Shown here: positions 1-5,284 of the stretch, in pieces
Position numbering within the stretch: position 1 is the stretch's first letter
Layout: the number at the start of each line of letters is the position of its first letter
NCBI GenBank assembly: GCA_017996515.1
Contig: JAGOGU010000083.1
Coordinates: forward strand, 1 to 6,392
Length of the DNA stretch: 6,392 nucleotides
From: Allobrachymonas sp.
GTDB lineage: Bacteria; Pseudomonadota; Gammaproteobacteria; Burkholderiales; Burkholderiaceae_C
Reading direction: 5' to 3'
Made by a program: the position numbers and the translations under genes
Notes under the pieces: generated by a model
Told to the model about the DNA's origin: nothing
The model's input: the letters and a program-made list of their open reading frames with translations, nothing else
Database searches by the model: none

Positions 1-1093
1 CATGCTCCAGCCCGGGCATGGAGCGCACCAGCGCCAACTGGATATCAAACGGCAGGCTGGTGGTAATGCCGTTGGCATACATTTCATGCGTGCCCAAGCC
101 TTCGGGTTCCAGAAACACCTGGTGGCTGTCTTTGTTGGCAAAGCGCGCCACTTTATCTTCAATACTAGGGCAATAGCGCGGGCCCACGCCTTCGATCTCT
201 TCACCAAACAGGGGATTGCGCGCGGTGGCGCTGCGCACCAGATCGTGTGCCTGGGCATTGGTGTGCGTGATCCAGCATGGCAGCTGAATCGGGTGCATGC
301 AGGCATGCCCCCTGAAACTGGCTATCGGCGCATCGGCCGCTGCGGCACGTGCCTTGCCCTGCCACACGGGGTTGAGCAGGCGCGAATCGGCCATATCAAC
401 CACATCGCCCATGCCATCACCCAATTGCTCTTCGCAACGCGAAAAATCGATGCTGCGCCCATCCAGACGCGGAGGGGTACTGGTTTTGAGCCGACCCTGC
501 GGCAATTGCAGCTCTTTAAGGCGATCAGACAAAGCCACCGCAGCCGGATCGCCCGCTCGCCCTGCCCCATAGTTTTGCAGGCCGATGTGCACGCGCCCAT
601 TGAGGAAAGTGCCCGCAGTCAATACCACGGCATGGCCCGAGAAGCAGATACCGGTTTGCGTCACCACACCTGTGACACGATCGCCTTGCAGCACCAGATC
701 GTCTACCGCCTGCTGAAACAGCCACAAATTGGCCTGATTTTCGAGTGTGGCGCGAATGGCCGCCTTGTACAGTACACGATCAGCCTGCGCACGGGTGGCA
801 CGCACAGCCGGCCCCTTGCTGCTGTTGAGAATCCGAAACTGGATACCCGCTTCATCCACAGCCAATGCCATGGCACCACCCAACGCATCCAACTCTTTCA
901 TCAAATGGCTTTTGCCAATGCCGCCAATGCTGGGGTTGCAGCTCATCTGCCCCAGAGTTTCGATATTGTGGGTCAGCAGCAAAGTATGGGCGCCCATGCG
1001 GGCTGCCGCCAGCGCCGCTTCGGTACCGGCGTGGCCGCCGCCCACCACGATAACGTCAAACTGCTGTGGATAGTGATAAAAAATATCTGACAC
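1..1093 (-). CDS. mnmG: MnmG (GidA), tRNA wobble-uridine modification enzyme, partial (N-terminal 364 residues)
   Basis: With MnmE, this FAD-binding cytoplasmic enzyme makes the 5-carboxymethylaminomethyl group on uridine 34 of certain tRNAs (established for the family). The minus-strand frame is open from 1093 to the left edge. It reads a Rossmann FAD motif [12 protein letters not shown] (residues 16-27), [12 protein letters not shown] (50-61), [19 protein letters not shown] (91-109), PCWITHTN (272-279) and [14 protein letters not shown] (301-314). Both conserved cysteines, at 52 and 273, are present. About 364 of the usual 630 residues are inside the window. The only in-frame start before the FAD motif is GTG at 1093 (protein begins [14 protein letters not shown]); no clear Shine-Dalgarno precedes it. 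Oddities: the usual KTGTPPR reads KTSTPPR (203-209), GKGHL reads GKSHL, and residues about 229-255 are an Ala-rich stretch absent from E. coli MnmG as I recall it. The gene points away from the proposed origin, as in E. coli. Confidence 0.95.
   Translation of the reverse strand, partial: MSDIFYHYPQQFDVIVVGGGHAGTEAALAAARMGAHTLLLTHNIETLGQMSCNPSIGGIGKSHLMKELDALGGAMALAVDEAGIQFRILNSSKGPAVRATRAQADRVLYKAAIRATLENQANLWLFQQAVDDLVLQGDRVTGVVTQTGICFSGHAVVLTAGTFLNGRVHIGLQNYGAGRAGDPAAVALSDRLKELQLPQGRLKTSTPPRLDGRSIDFSRCEEQLGDGMGDVVDMADSRLLNPVWQGKARAAAADAPIASFRGHACMHPIQLPCWITHTNAQAHDLVRSATARNPLFGEEIEGVGPRYCPSIEDKVARFANKDSHQVFLEPEGLGTHEMYANGITTSLPFDIQLALVRSMPGLEH
1065..1073 (-). promoter_or_regulatory. DnaA box-like site, CTATCCACA
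   Basis: The minus strand reads CTATCCACA, eight of nine matches to the E. coli consensus. It lies inside mnmG at codons 8-10 (Tyr-Pro-Gln), so it could be coincidental. Its position at the edge of the cluster makes it worth listing. Confidence 0.4.
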
Positions 1094-1145
1094 GATATAT
1101 AGATAACGAAAAGAAGTGGATAAATGTAAAACTATGTAAAAATAC
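1081..1145. other. AT-rich segment with 10-bp phased repeats, candidate DNA unwinding element
   Basis: Positions 1081-1140 are 25 percent G+C, in a window whose genes are mostly well above 50 percent. ATGTAAAA occurs at 1124-1131 and again at 1134-1141, exactly one helical turn apart, recalling the repeated 13-mers of E. coli oriC. The segment lies on the mnmG side of the DnaA boxes, as in E. coli, and also contains the mnmG leader and start codon. Confidence 0.5.
1115..1123 (-). promoter_or_regulatory. DnaA box-like site, TTATCCACT
   Basis: The minus strand reads TTATCCACT, matching the consensus at all but the last base. It sits inside the AT-rich segment, 22 bp upstream of the mnmG start codon, so DnaA bound here could also affect mnmG expression. 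Confidence 0.6.
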
Positions 1146-1151
1146 CAGCAA
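1123..1151 (-). promoter_or_regulatory. Weak candidate mnmG promoter
   Basis: The minus strand reads TTGCTG (1151-1146), a 17-bp spacer, then TACATT (1128-1123), 3 of 6 and 4 of 6 matches to the sigma-70 hexamers. The -10 lies about 30 bp upstream of the GTG start. AT-rich DNA gives many such matches by chance, so this is only a suggestion. Confidence 0.2.
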
Positions 1152-1173
1152 ACAGGGCTGGTGGCAACCCTGT
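1144..1173. repeat. Two overlapping, mutually exclusive inverted repeats in the mnmG leader/oriC
   Basis: ACCAGC (1144-1149) pairs with GCTGGT (1157-1162) around a 7-nt loop. ACAGGG (1152-1157) pairs with CCCTGT (1168-1173) around a 10-nt loop. The two stems share sequence, so only one can form at a time. The second abuts the DnaA box at 1171-1179. Either strand could fold this way; it would lie in the mnmG leader if transcription starts beyond 1173. No function can be assigned. Confidence 0.4.
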
Positions 1174-1179
1174 GTATAA
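1171..1179 (-). promoter_or_regulatory. DnaA box, TTATACACA
   Basis: The minus strand reads TTATACACA, a full match to the relaxed consensus TTWTNCACA and one base from TTATCCACA. Confidence 0.65.
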
Positions 1180-1198
1180 GCTTTTAGCAAACAGCGAG

Positions 1199-1207
1199 TT
1201 ATGCACA
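1199..1207 (+). promoter_or_regulatory. DnaA box, TTATGCACA
   Basis: The plus strand reads TTATGCACA, a full match to TTWTNCACA. It points toward the previous box (1171-1179, opposite strand), 19 bp away. Its 3' end begins a 9-bp repeat, GCACAAGCC (1203-1211), that recurs inverted at 1271-1279. Confidence 0.65.
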
Positions 1208-1279
1208 AGCCAGATGGGGCAGCAACCATTCATGCCATCACATGCACAGCTCTTCTGCTTGAAGCGCACAGGCTTGTGC
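1203..1279. repeat. 9-bp perfect inverted repeat within the proposed origin
   Basis: GCACAAGCC (1203-1211) is the exact reverse complement of GGCTTGTGC (1271-1279), with 59 bp between. The right arm also sits in a local hairpin, CAGGC (1269-1273) with GCCTG (1278-1282). This may be a protein-binding site or a cruciform-prone structure; its role is unknown. Confidence 0.4.
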
Positions 1280-1316
1280 CTGCCATAAGATTCTGATTCT
1301 TCAACTGAAAAGACAC

Positions 1317-1325
1317 TTATCCACA
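1317..1325 (+). promoter_or_regulatory. DnaA box, perfect TTATCCACA
   Basis: An exact nine-of-nine match to the high-affinity E. coli DnaA box. It lies about 30 bp from the very AT-rich segment at 1351-1380, a spacing compatible with loading DnaA onto an adjacent unwinding element. Confidence 0.75.
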
Positions 1326-1350
1326 GATTGTGCCTTGCTCCTATCTACCA

Positions 1351-1380
1351 TTCTTAAATTTAAAAAATAAATTTCAAGAA
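1351..1380. repeat. Extremely AT-rich segment with an inverted repeat, second candidate unwinding element
   Basis: Only 3 of 30 bases are G or C. It contains AAATTTA (1356-1362), a loop of five A (1363-1367), and TAAATTT (1368-1374), a perfect 7-bp stem. It may be an easily melted origin element on the side opposite mnmG. Transcription termination is less likely, because an A/T-only stem is a poor terminator. Confidence 0.45.
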
Positions 1381-1416
1381 AACAAACCCGGAAAAAGAAA
1401 ACGGCAACGCGCAGGC

Positions 1417-1440
1417 AAAAAAGAGGAAAAAGAAGAGAGG
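1417..1440. repeat. 24-base unbroken purine tract
   Basis: Every base from 1417 to 1440 on the plus strand is A or G. The purine-rich bias extends over roughly 1375-1446. It lies between the AT-rich segment of the proposed origin and the 3' end of the minus-strand gene at 1464, in that gene's possible 3' untranslated region. It may reflect origin architecture, a triplex-prone sequence, or simple drift. Confidence 0.5.
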
Positions 1441-1463
1441 TAGAATCCGCTTCGATCAAAAAA

Positions 1464-1931
1464 TCATGGATGCGCTGAGTTGCAGTTGCTGCATGTTGAG
1501 TCACATTCGCGTGAATAGCAGTTATTTTGCTGACTGTAAGCAGCGCGTTCAAAGACGTTATCGAAATAAGGGCGCTGCCCGGCAAGCAGCGCCAGCAAGC
1601 TGGCCAGTGGATAGGCCAGGAAGAAAAACAAGCCCCAGCGTTCGTATTGGCGTACATGCACATGCTCGTGGCTGCGGATGGCTTGCAATTTGGGCGCGCA
1701 AATACCCAGAATCACATGCCCGAACGTGATGCCCTGCCAAGGTAAACGCGCCCAGCGGGAACCGGTCGGTGTGCAGGTGGCAAAACGGCTGAATTCCAGC
1801 GTGTACCCAATGCGGCGGCAATGGCCGCCACACAGCAGTAAACCCGTGCCCAACATCAGCCCGACCAGCGAGCAAGGCCCAGCCCACAGCAGACGGAACA
1901 ACAGCAGCAAAGAGCAGAGAAAAGATTTCAT
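1464..1931 (-). CDS. Small membrane protein with an HExxH metallopeptidase-like motif, function unknown
   Basis: The 155-residue protein begins with a hydrophobic segment (residues about 3-33) and has a second one (about 100-118, LFFFLAYPLASLLALLAG). Between them lies SHEHVHVRQYERWG, where HEHVH (88-92) fits the zinc motif HExxH. A later FERAAY has Glu128 placed as a possible third ligand. I recall conserved hypothetical proteins of proteobacteria with this HE-HVHVRQYERWG...FE-xAY pattern, but know no assigned function. The motif suggests an integral-membrane minigluzincin-like hydrolase (inference). ATG 1931 is chosen because the protein then begins at the hydrophobic segment, as I recall for homologues. 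The frame stays open upstream to ATGs at 1979 and 2048, which would add 16 or 39 residues with little resemblance to a leader. After FERAAY comes an unusual 23-residue tail with four cysteines (C-x5-C-x3-C-x2-C). The gene runs against the right-hand genes, so it would be lagging-strand. Confidence 0.7.
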   Translation of the reverse strand: MKSFLCSLLLLFRLLWAGPCSLVGLMLGTGLLLCGGHCRRIGYTLEFSRFATCTPTGSRWARLPWQGITFGHVILGICAPKLQAIRSHEHVHVRQYERWGLFFFLAYPLASLLALLAGQRPYFDNVFERAAYSQQNNCYSRECDSTCSNCNSAHP

Positions 1932-2100
1932 CGACAGAGAATCAGGGGGCGGCAACGCAATATGCTTGGATAGCTGCATTGTGGATGAAAGACGGCAAAA
2001 GGGTTGTAACACCCGCTGATACGTTTTGGCGCGCATGGATCGCTGCATGGCGGTAAAACGCTCCGTATCCTTTCACATGCAGCCTGTAAGATCGCAGAGC

Positions 2101-2118
2101 CTGCTTGTAGCCAAGCAG
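2101..2118 (+). repeat. Tight hairpin in the yafJ upstream region
   Basis: CTGCTTG (2101-2107), loop TAGC, CAAGCAG (2112-2118): a perfect 7-bp stem with a tetraloop, ending 41 bp before the yafJ start. GCTTG recurs at 2103, 2118 and 2127. It may be a 5' leader structure or an operator. No T-run follows directly, so a terminator is unlikely. Confidence 0.45.
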
Positions 2119-2159
2119 CTTGCCGTGCTTGTTCAACGCTTTGGAATAGCTTTTTTACC

Positions 2160-3041
2160 ATGTGCCAACTTTTGGGAATGAATGGCAACACGCCAACCGA
2201 CATCACCTTCAGTTTCAGCGGATTCAGCCAGCGCGCGGGCGTTACCGACGAGCATACCGACGGCTGGGGCATTGCGTTTTTTGAAGGCATGCCGGCAGCG
2301 GTAGAAAAAGAAGCGCAAATGCAGATACAGGCACAGCCCGAATCGGCCCCTGTGGCAGACAAAGGGCTGCGCCTGTTTATCGATCACCATGCCGCCAGCC
2401 GCTCGCCCGTGGCCGATTTGGTGCGGCGCTACCCCATCAAAAGCCGCAACATCGTTGCCCACATCCGCAAGGCCACGCAAGGGCGCGTAGCTTTGCAAAA
2501 CTGCCATCCGTTTGTGCGCGAGCTTTGGGGGCACTACTGGGTGTTTGCCCACAATGGCAATCTCGAAAACTACCAGCCCAGGCTGCACAGCCATTTTCAG
2601 CCGGTGGGCGATACCGACAGCGAACGCGCTTTTTGCTGGCTTATGCAGGAATTGAGCAAGGCGCACGCCACCCTGCCCAGCGTGGCCGAACTGAATCGTA
2701 CCCTGGAAGAGCTGCTGCCGCAGATTGCGAAACACGGCACGTTCAATATACTATTGTCCAATGGAATGGGATTATGGGCGCATGCAAGTACCCACTTACA
2801 TTATCTGGTGCGGCAGCATCCTTTCAGCACAGCGGCTTTGAGTGATGAAGATGTGGAGGTCGATTTTTCGACCCTGACGCAGGCGCATGATCGCGTTGCG
2901 GTGATTGCCACCCAACCACTGACGCGCAACGAGCAGTGGACGGCTATTGCTTCCGGCACCCTGATGGCCTTTGTCGATGGGCAGCCTGTGTACCAATCAG
3001 AGCCGACGGGCAAGGATGCGGCCAAACAGATCATGCCGTGA
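2160..3041 (+). CDS. yafJ: YafJ-family class II glutamine amidotransferase
   Basis: This predicted cytoplasmic enzyme of 293 residues has the N-terminal nucleophile (class II) glutaminase fold. Such domains release ammonia from glutamine using an N-terminal cysteine exposed by removal of Met1. Visible signatures are Cys2 in MCQLLGMN, DGWGIAF (34-40), HIRKAT (101-106), HNG (131-133) and GDTDSERAFCW (150-160). The YafJ-typical tail DVEVDFSTLTQAHDRVAVIATQPLT spans 231-255. These align well with my memory of E. coli YafJ (about 255 residues). The ammonia acceptor is not known to me. The extra length is mainly a Gln/Ala-rich insertion at about 46-68 and a short C-terminal tail. It is divergent from the HExxH gene, with 228 bp between. 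The ATG at 2160 is fixed by the need for Cys2; its ribosome-binding site is weak. EgtC and other class II amidotransferases are relatives but fit less well. Confidence 0.9.
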   Translation: MCQLLGMNGNTPTDITFSFSGFSQRAGVTDEHTDGWGIAFFEGMPAAVEKEAQMQIQAQPESAPVADKGLRLFIDHHAASRSPVADLVRRYPIKSRNIVAHIRKATQGRVALQNCHPFVRELWGHYWVFAHNGNLENYQPRLHSHFQPVGDTDSERAFCWLMQELSKAHATLPSVAELNRTLEELLPQIAKHGTFNILLSNGMGLWAHASTHLHYLVRQHPFSTAALSDEDVEVDFSTLTQAHDRVAVIATQPLTRNEQWTAIASGTLMAFVDGQPVYQSEPTGKDAAKQIMP

Positions 3042-3180
3042 TGCTGCTGATGCAAACGATGCCGCGAGGCTGAAACGTAAACGATGTTGTGAAGACGTCT
3101 TTCCAATCCCTTCTACCGTTTATAAGAAAGAAGAAGCTGGCTTCCAATCGGAAAATCCCTTCGCCTAATTCCTTACGGCA

Positions 3181-3190
3181 GCAGGCCTGC
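3181..3190. repeat. 10-bp perfect palindrome GCAGGCCTGC between yafJ and yaaA
   Basis: A perfect palindrome in the 247-bp gap, about 100 bp upstream of yaaA. It could be half of a regulatory site. No T-run follows, so it is not a convincing yafJ terminator. Confidence 0.3.
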
Positions 3191-3249
3191 GCATGAATCG
3201 GCATAATCCAGCTTTCCCTGTTTTTGTCTGATGGTTGTTTGATCTTGCC

Positions 3250-3268
3250 TGCGGCCAGCCTTGCCGCA
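3250..3268 (+). repeat. Small hairpin just upstream of yaaA
   Basis: TGCGGC (3250-3255) pairs with GCCGCA (3263-3268) around a 7-nt loop, ending 20 bp before the yaaA start codon. If transcribed it would lie in the leader near the ribosome-binding region. I see no strong promoter and no recognisable OxyR site in 3042-3288. Confidence 0.35.
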
Positions 3269-3288
3269 ACGGGCCTGGATAGTTTGTC

Positions 3289-4068
3289 ATGCTTTTTGTT
3301 TTATCCCCTGCCAAGTCGTTGGATTACGATTCCCCTGCTGCCGCAGCAGCCCACAGCACGCCCTTGTTTCCAAGCGATTCGGCCGAGTTGATCGCTTTGC
3401 TCAAAACCCAGTCGCCGCAGCAGATTGCGGCGCTCATGGGCATCAGCGACAAACTGGCCCTGCTCAATGTGGGGCGCTATGCGGCCTGGAGCAAAAAAGC
3501 CAACCTCGACAATGCGCGCCAGGCCGTGCTGGCGTTTGATGGCGATGTGTACGACGGCCTTTCGGCCAGAACCCTGTCGAGCCAGCAGCTGGATTGGGCG
3601 CAACAGCATCTGTGCATTCTGAGTGGTTTGTACGGCGTGTTGCGTCCGCTGGATTTGCTGCAACCCTATCGGCTGGAGATGGGCATCAAACTGGCCAATG
3701 CGCGCGACCGCGATCTATACCAGTTCTGGGGCAGCAAAATCGCGCAATACCTCAACACCCGTCTGCAAGAACAAGGCGGCGAGCCGGTGCTGGTGAATCT
3801 GGCCTCGCAGGAATATTTCAAATCGATTGATCGCCAAGCGCTCAAGGCGCGCGTGGTGGAATGCGTGTTTGAAGACTACAAAAACGGCCAATACAAAATC
3901 ATCACCTTCTTTGCCAAACGCGCCCGCGGTTTGATGATGCGCTACGCCATCGAGCACCAGGTGCATTCGGTCGAAGGGTTGACGGGCTTTGACAGCGCGG
4001 GCTATGCCTGGGCGCCCGATGCATCCGGCCCCGATCGTTTGGTGTTTCAGCGCAGGCAGGGGGAATGA
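3289..4068 (+). CDS. yaaA: Peroxide stress protein YaaA (UPF0246/DUF328)
   Basis: E. coli YaaA is an OxyR-controlled cytoplasmic protein that limits free intracellular iron, and so DNA and protein damage, during hydrogen peroxide stress; the biochemical reaction is not settled. At 259 residues this protein is full length (E. coli 258) and collinear with the family. It has the N-terminal LSPAKSLDY (5-13), ISDKLALLN (52-60), [17 protein letters not shown] (75-91), the signature [22 protein letters not shown] (111-132), DLYQFWG (142-148), [11 protein letters not shown] (170-180) and [14 protein letters not shown] (203-216). The ATG at 3289 gives the family's N-terminus ([10 protein letters not shown]), though the upstream ribosome-binding site is weak. 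Its stop codon overlaps an ATG of queF (ATGA at 4065-4068), so the two genes are probably cotranscribed. No OxyR-binding site could be identified by eye. Confidence 0.96.
   Translation: MLFVLSPAKSLDYDSPAAAAAHSTPLFPSDSAELIALLKTQSPQQIAALMGISDKLALLNVGRYAAWSKKANLDNARQAVLAFDGDVYDGLSARTLSSQQLDWAQQHLCILSGLYGVLRPLDLLQPYRLEMGIKLANARDRDLYQFWGSKIAQYLNTRLQEQGGEPVLVNLASQEYFKSIDRQALKARVVECVFEDYKNGQYKIITFFAKRARGLMMRYAIEHQVHSVEGLTGFDSAGYAWAPDASGPDRLVFQRRQGE
4058..4064 (+). promoter_or_regulatory. Ribosome-binding site that decides the queF start
   Basis: AGGGGGA lies 6 nt before the ATG at 4071 but directly against the ATG at 4065. The spacing therefore favours initiation at 4071. The site lies inside the last yaaA codons, which suggests translational coupling. 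Confidence 0.65.
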
Positions 4069-4070
4069 CC

Positions 4071-5030
4071 ATGACTGCAATACAACAGCACACACCCGAA
4101 CAATCGCAACTGGGCAAGTCCACCCCCTACTGCGACTGCTACGCGCCCGAACTGCTCTACCCCATTGCCCGCCAGTTGCAGCGCGATAGCCTGGGCATTG
4201 CTGCGCAGGCTTTGCCCTTTACCGGCGCCGATCTCTGGACGGGTTATGAACTGAGCTGGCTCAATCTGCGTGGCAAGCCGCAGGTGGCACTGGTGCAGGT
4301 GGTGGTGCCTTGCGAAACGCCTTGCATCGTCGAGAGCAAATCGTTCAAGCTCTACCTCAACAGCTTCAGCAACAGCCGTTTTGCCGATGCCGAAACCGTG
4401 CGCCAGCGCATTGCCGCAGACGTGGGAGCAGCGGTCTGGTCAAAAGGCGCTGCCCAGCCGCCTGCCGTACAACAGCAGGCGCAGCAGGTCGCAGCCAACA
4501 GAACGGATGCCACGGATGCCGCAATCTCTGCTGCGATTCCTTCTGCCGCCGCGCCAAGCGTGCGCGTGCAACTGGTCTTGCCCGAGCAGTTTGCCGCCCA
4601 GCGCATTGAAAATTTGCAGGGCCTGAGCCTTGATCGGCTCGATGTGGAATGCACTGATTACCACCCCGCCCCGCACTGGCTGCGCGTGGCCAGCGACGAA
4701 GCGCCCGTGAGCGAAACCTTCACCAGCCATTTGCTGCGCAGCAACTGCCCCGTAACCGGCCAGCCCGATTGGGGCGATGTGCAAATCAGCTACACCGGCG
4801 CGCCCATCGACCAGGAAGGGCTGCTGCGCTACATCGTGAGCCTGCGCAACCACAACGGCTTTCACGAGCACTGTGTGGAGAGCATCTTCACAGACATCAT
4901 GCGCCAGTGCCAGCCCAGCCGGCTGACGGTGTATGCCCGCTACACCCGCCGGGGCGGGTTGGACATCAACCCCCTGCGCACCAACAACCCGCAAGCCCTG
5001 CCGCCCAATATGCGCACGGCGCGGCAATAA
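4071..5030 (+). CDS. queF: QueF, NADPH-dependent 7-cyano-7-deazaguanine (preQ0) reductase, long type II form
   Basis: QueF reduces the nitrile of preQ0 to the aminomethyl of preQ1, a late step in making the queuosine inserted at tRNA position 34. The protein has the two tandem T-fold halves of the long (E. coli-like) class. The first half carries [13 protein letters not shown] (88-100). The second carries the catalytic motif [13 protein letters not shown] (224-236), with nucleophile Cys226 and general acid Asp233. [10 protein letters not shown] (264-273) and [14 protein letters not shown] (288-301) follow. It is 319 residues, against about 282 in E. coli. The extra length is an Ala/Gln/Thr-rich stretch at about 127-163 that joins the two halves and looks disordered. 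ATG 4071 is preferred to in-frame ATG 4065 because AGGGGGA lies 6 nt upstream of the former. It follows yaaA with no gap, so coupling is likely. No preQ1 riboswitch is seen upstream. Confidence 0.96.
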   Translation: MTAIQQHTPEQSQLGKSTPYCDCYAPELLYPIARQLQRDSLGIAAQALPFTGADLWTGYELSWLNLRGKPQVALVQVVVPCETPCIVESKSFKLYLNSFSNSRFADAETVRQRIAADVGAAVWSKGAAQPPAVQQQAQQVAANRTDATDAAISAAIPSAAAPSVRVQLVLPEQFAAQRIENLQGLSLDRLDVECTDYHPAPHWLRVASDEAPVSETFTSHLLRSNCPVTGQPDWGDVQISYTGAPIDQEGLLRYIVSLRNHNGFHEHCVESIFTDIMRQCQPSRLTVYARYTRRGGLDINPLRTNNPQALPPNMRTARQ

Positions 5031-5164
5031 CAACAACAGCAGGCAAATAATCAGGCAGTGGCCACAGCACCTTTGCAACTCGCGGTTTGCCGCCAGCACC
5101 TGCCCGGGGGCGATGGGTTTGCCGTGCTTTGGGTCGTTGCCGGCAGCGCCTGGCCACAGTCTAT

Positions 5165-5193
5165 TTAATCAAACGATTGATTCAAGATAGAAT
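5165..5193 (+). promoter_or_regulatory. Candidate promoter of the tetR gene
   Basis: A -10-like TAGAAT (5188-5193) lies 17 bp downstream of a weak -35-like TTAATC (5165-5170). The promoter overlaps the inverted repeat at 5167-5182, which fits repression by a bound regulator. Called mainly because of that overlap. Confidence 0.4.
5167..5182. promoter_or_regulatory. Operator-like inverted repeat 1
   Basis: AATCAA-ACGA-TTGATT is a perfect 6-bp inverted repeat with a 4-bp centre. Its size and symmetry are typical of a TetR-family dimer site. It lies about 100 bp upstream of the regulator gene and overlaps its candidate promoter, so autoregulation is the simplest reading. Confidence 0.55.
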
Positions 5194-5204
5194 CCGCCAT
5201 CGGT

Positions 5205-5221
5205 TGATTGTCGATCAATCA
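5205..5221. promoter_or_regulatory. Operator-like inverted repeat 2
   Basis: TGATTG-TCGAT-CAATCA is a perfect 6-bp inverted repeat with a 5-bp centre. It starts 22 bp after the first repeat and reuses the TTGATT hexamer in a different arrangement. It lies just past the candidate -10, around or after the transcription start, where a bound repressor would block transcription. Confidence 0.5.
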
Positions 5222-5248
5222 TGGTTCAGAGTGATTCAGGGCGCGGTC

Positions 5249-5260
5249 GCGCTATAGCGC
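5249..5260. repeat. 12-bp perfect palindrome GCGCTATAGCGC in the tetR leader
   Basis: A perfect palindrome 24 bp before the tetR start codon. An alternative wider stem pairs GGGCGC (5239-5244) with GCGCCC (5257-5262). It may be a leader hairpin affecting translation, or another protein site. Its sequence is unlike the two TGATT-type repeats upstream. Confidence 0.4.
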
Positions 5261-5284
5261 CCGCAAAGGATACAGGTTCAGCAC

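Larger units (their letters stand above)
1065..1380. other. oriC: Putative chromosomal replication origin (oriC) beside mnmG
   Basis: Within 261 bp (1065-1325) there are five 9-mers matching the DnaA box TTATCCACA at 8 or 9 positions, or the relaxed form TTWTNCACA. They lie at 1065-1073, 1115-1123, 1171-1179, 1199-1207 and 1317-1325. On the mnmG side the segment 1081-1140 is 25 percent G+C (15 of 60, counted by hand). On the other side 1351-1380 is 10 percent G+C (3 of 30). Both are candidates for the unwinding element. In E. coli the order is gidA, AT-rich 13-mers, DnaA boxes, mioC, so the mnmG-side AT region matches that layout. mnmG points left and most other genes point right, as expected at a bidirectional origin. 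dnaA itself is not in the window. The main alternative is a DnaA-box cluster regulating mnmG rather than a functional origin. Confidence 0.75.

Noticed and set aside
2..1090. Long plus-strand open frame (362 codons)
   Set aside because: It is antisense to mnmG, whose minus-strand frame gives clear MnmG motifs throughout; the plus frame gives no recognisable protein.
1932..2048. N-terminal extension of the HExxH protein to ATG 2048
   Set aside because: The extra 39 residues are polar and low in similarity to any leader, and the protein fits its family better starting at the hydrophobic segment. It was not fully excluded, since a GGAG lies upstream of 2048.
2133..2735. 200-codon minus-strand frame
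   Set aside because: It is antisense to yafJ, whose plus-strand product carries all class II amidotransferase motifs.
3121..3126. TATAAG as a promoter -10 upstream of yaaA
   Set aside because: No acceptable -35 lies 16-18 bp upstream, and it is over 160 bp from the start codon.
4440..5099. 219-codon minus-strand frame
   Set aside because: It is antisense to queF. The apparent hydrophobic start arises from the complement of CAA/CAG-rich sequence.
5031..5160. Possible small gene or queF terminator in the GC-rich gap after queF
   Set aside because: Only short repeats are present (TGGCCACAG twice, GGTTTGCCG twice), with no stem followed by a T-run and no convincing frame with a start site.
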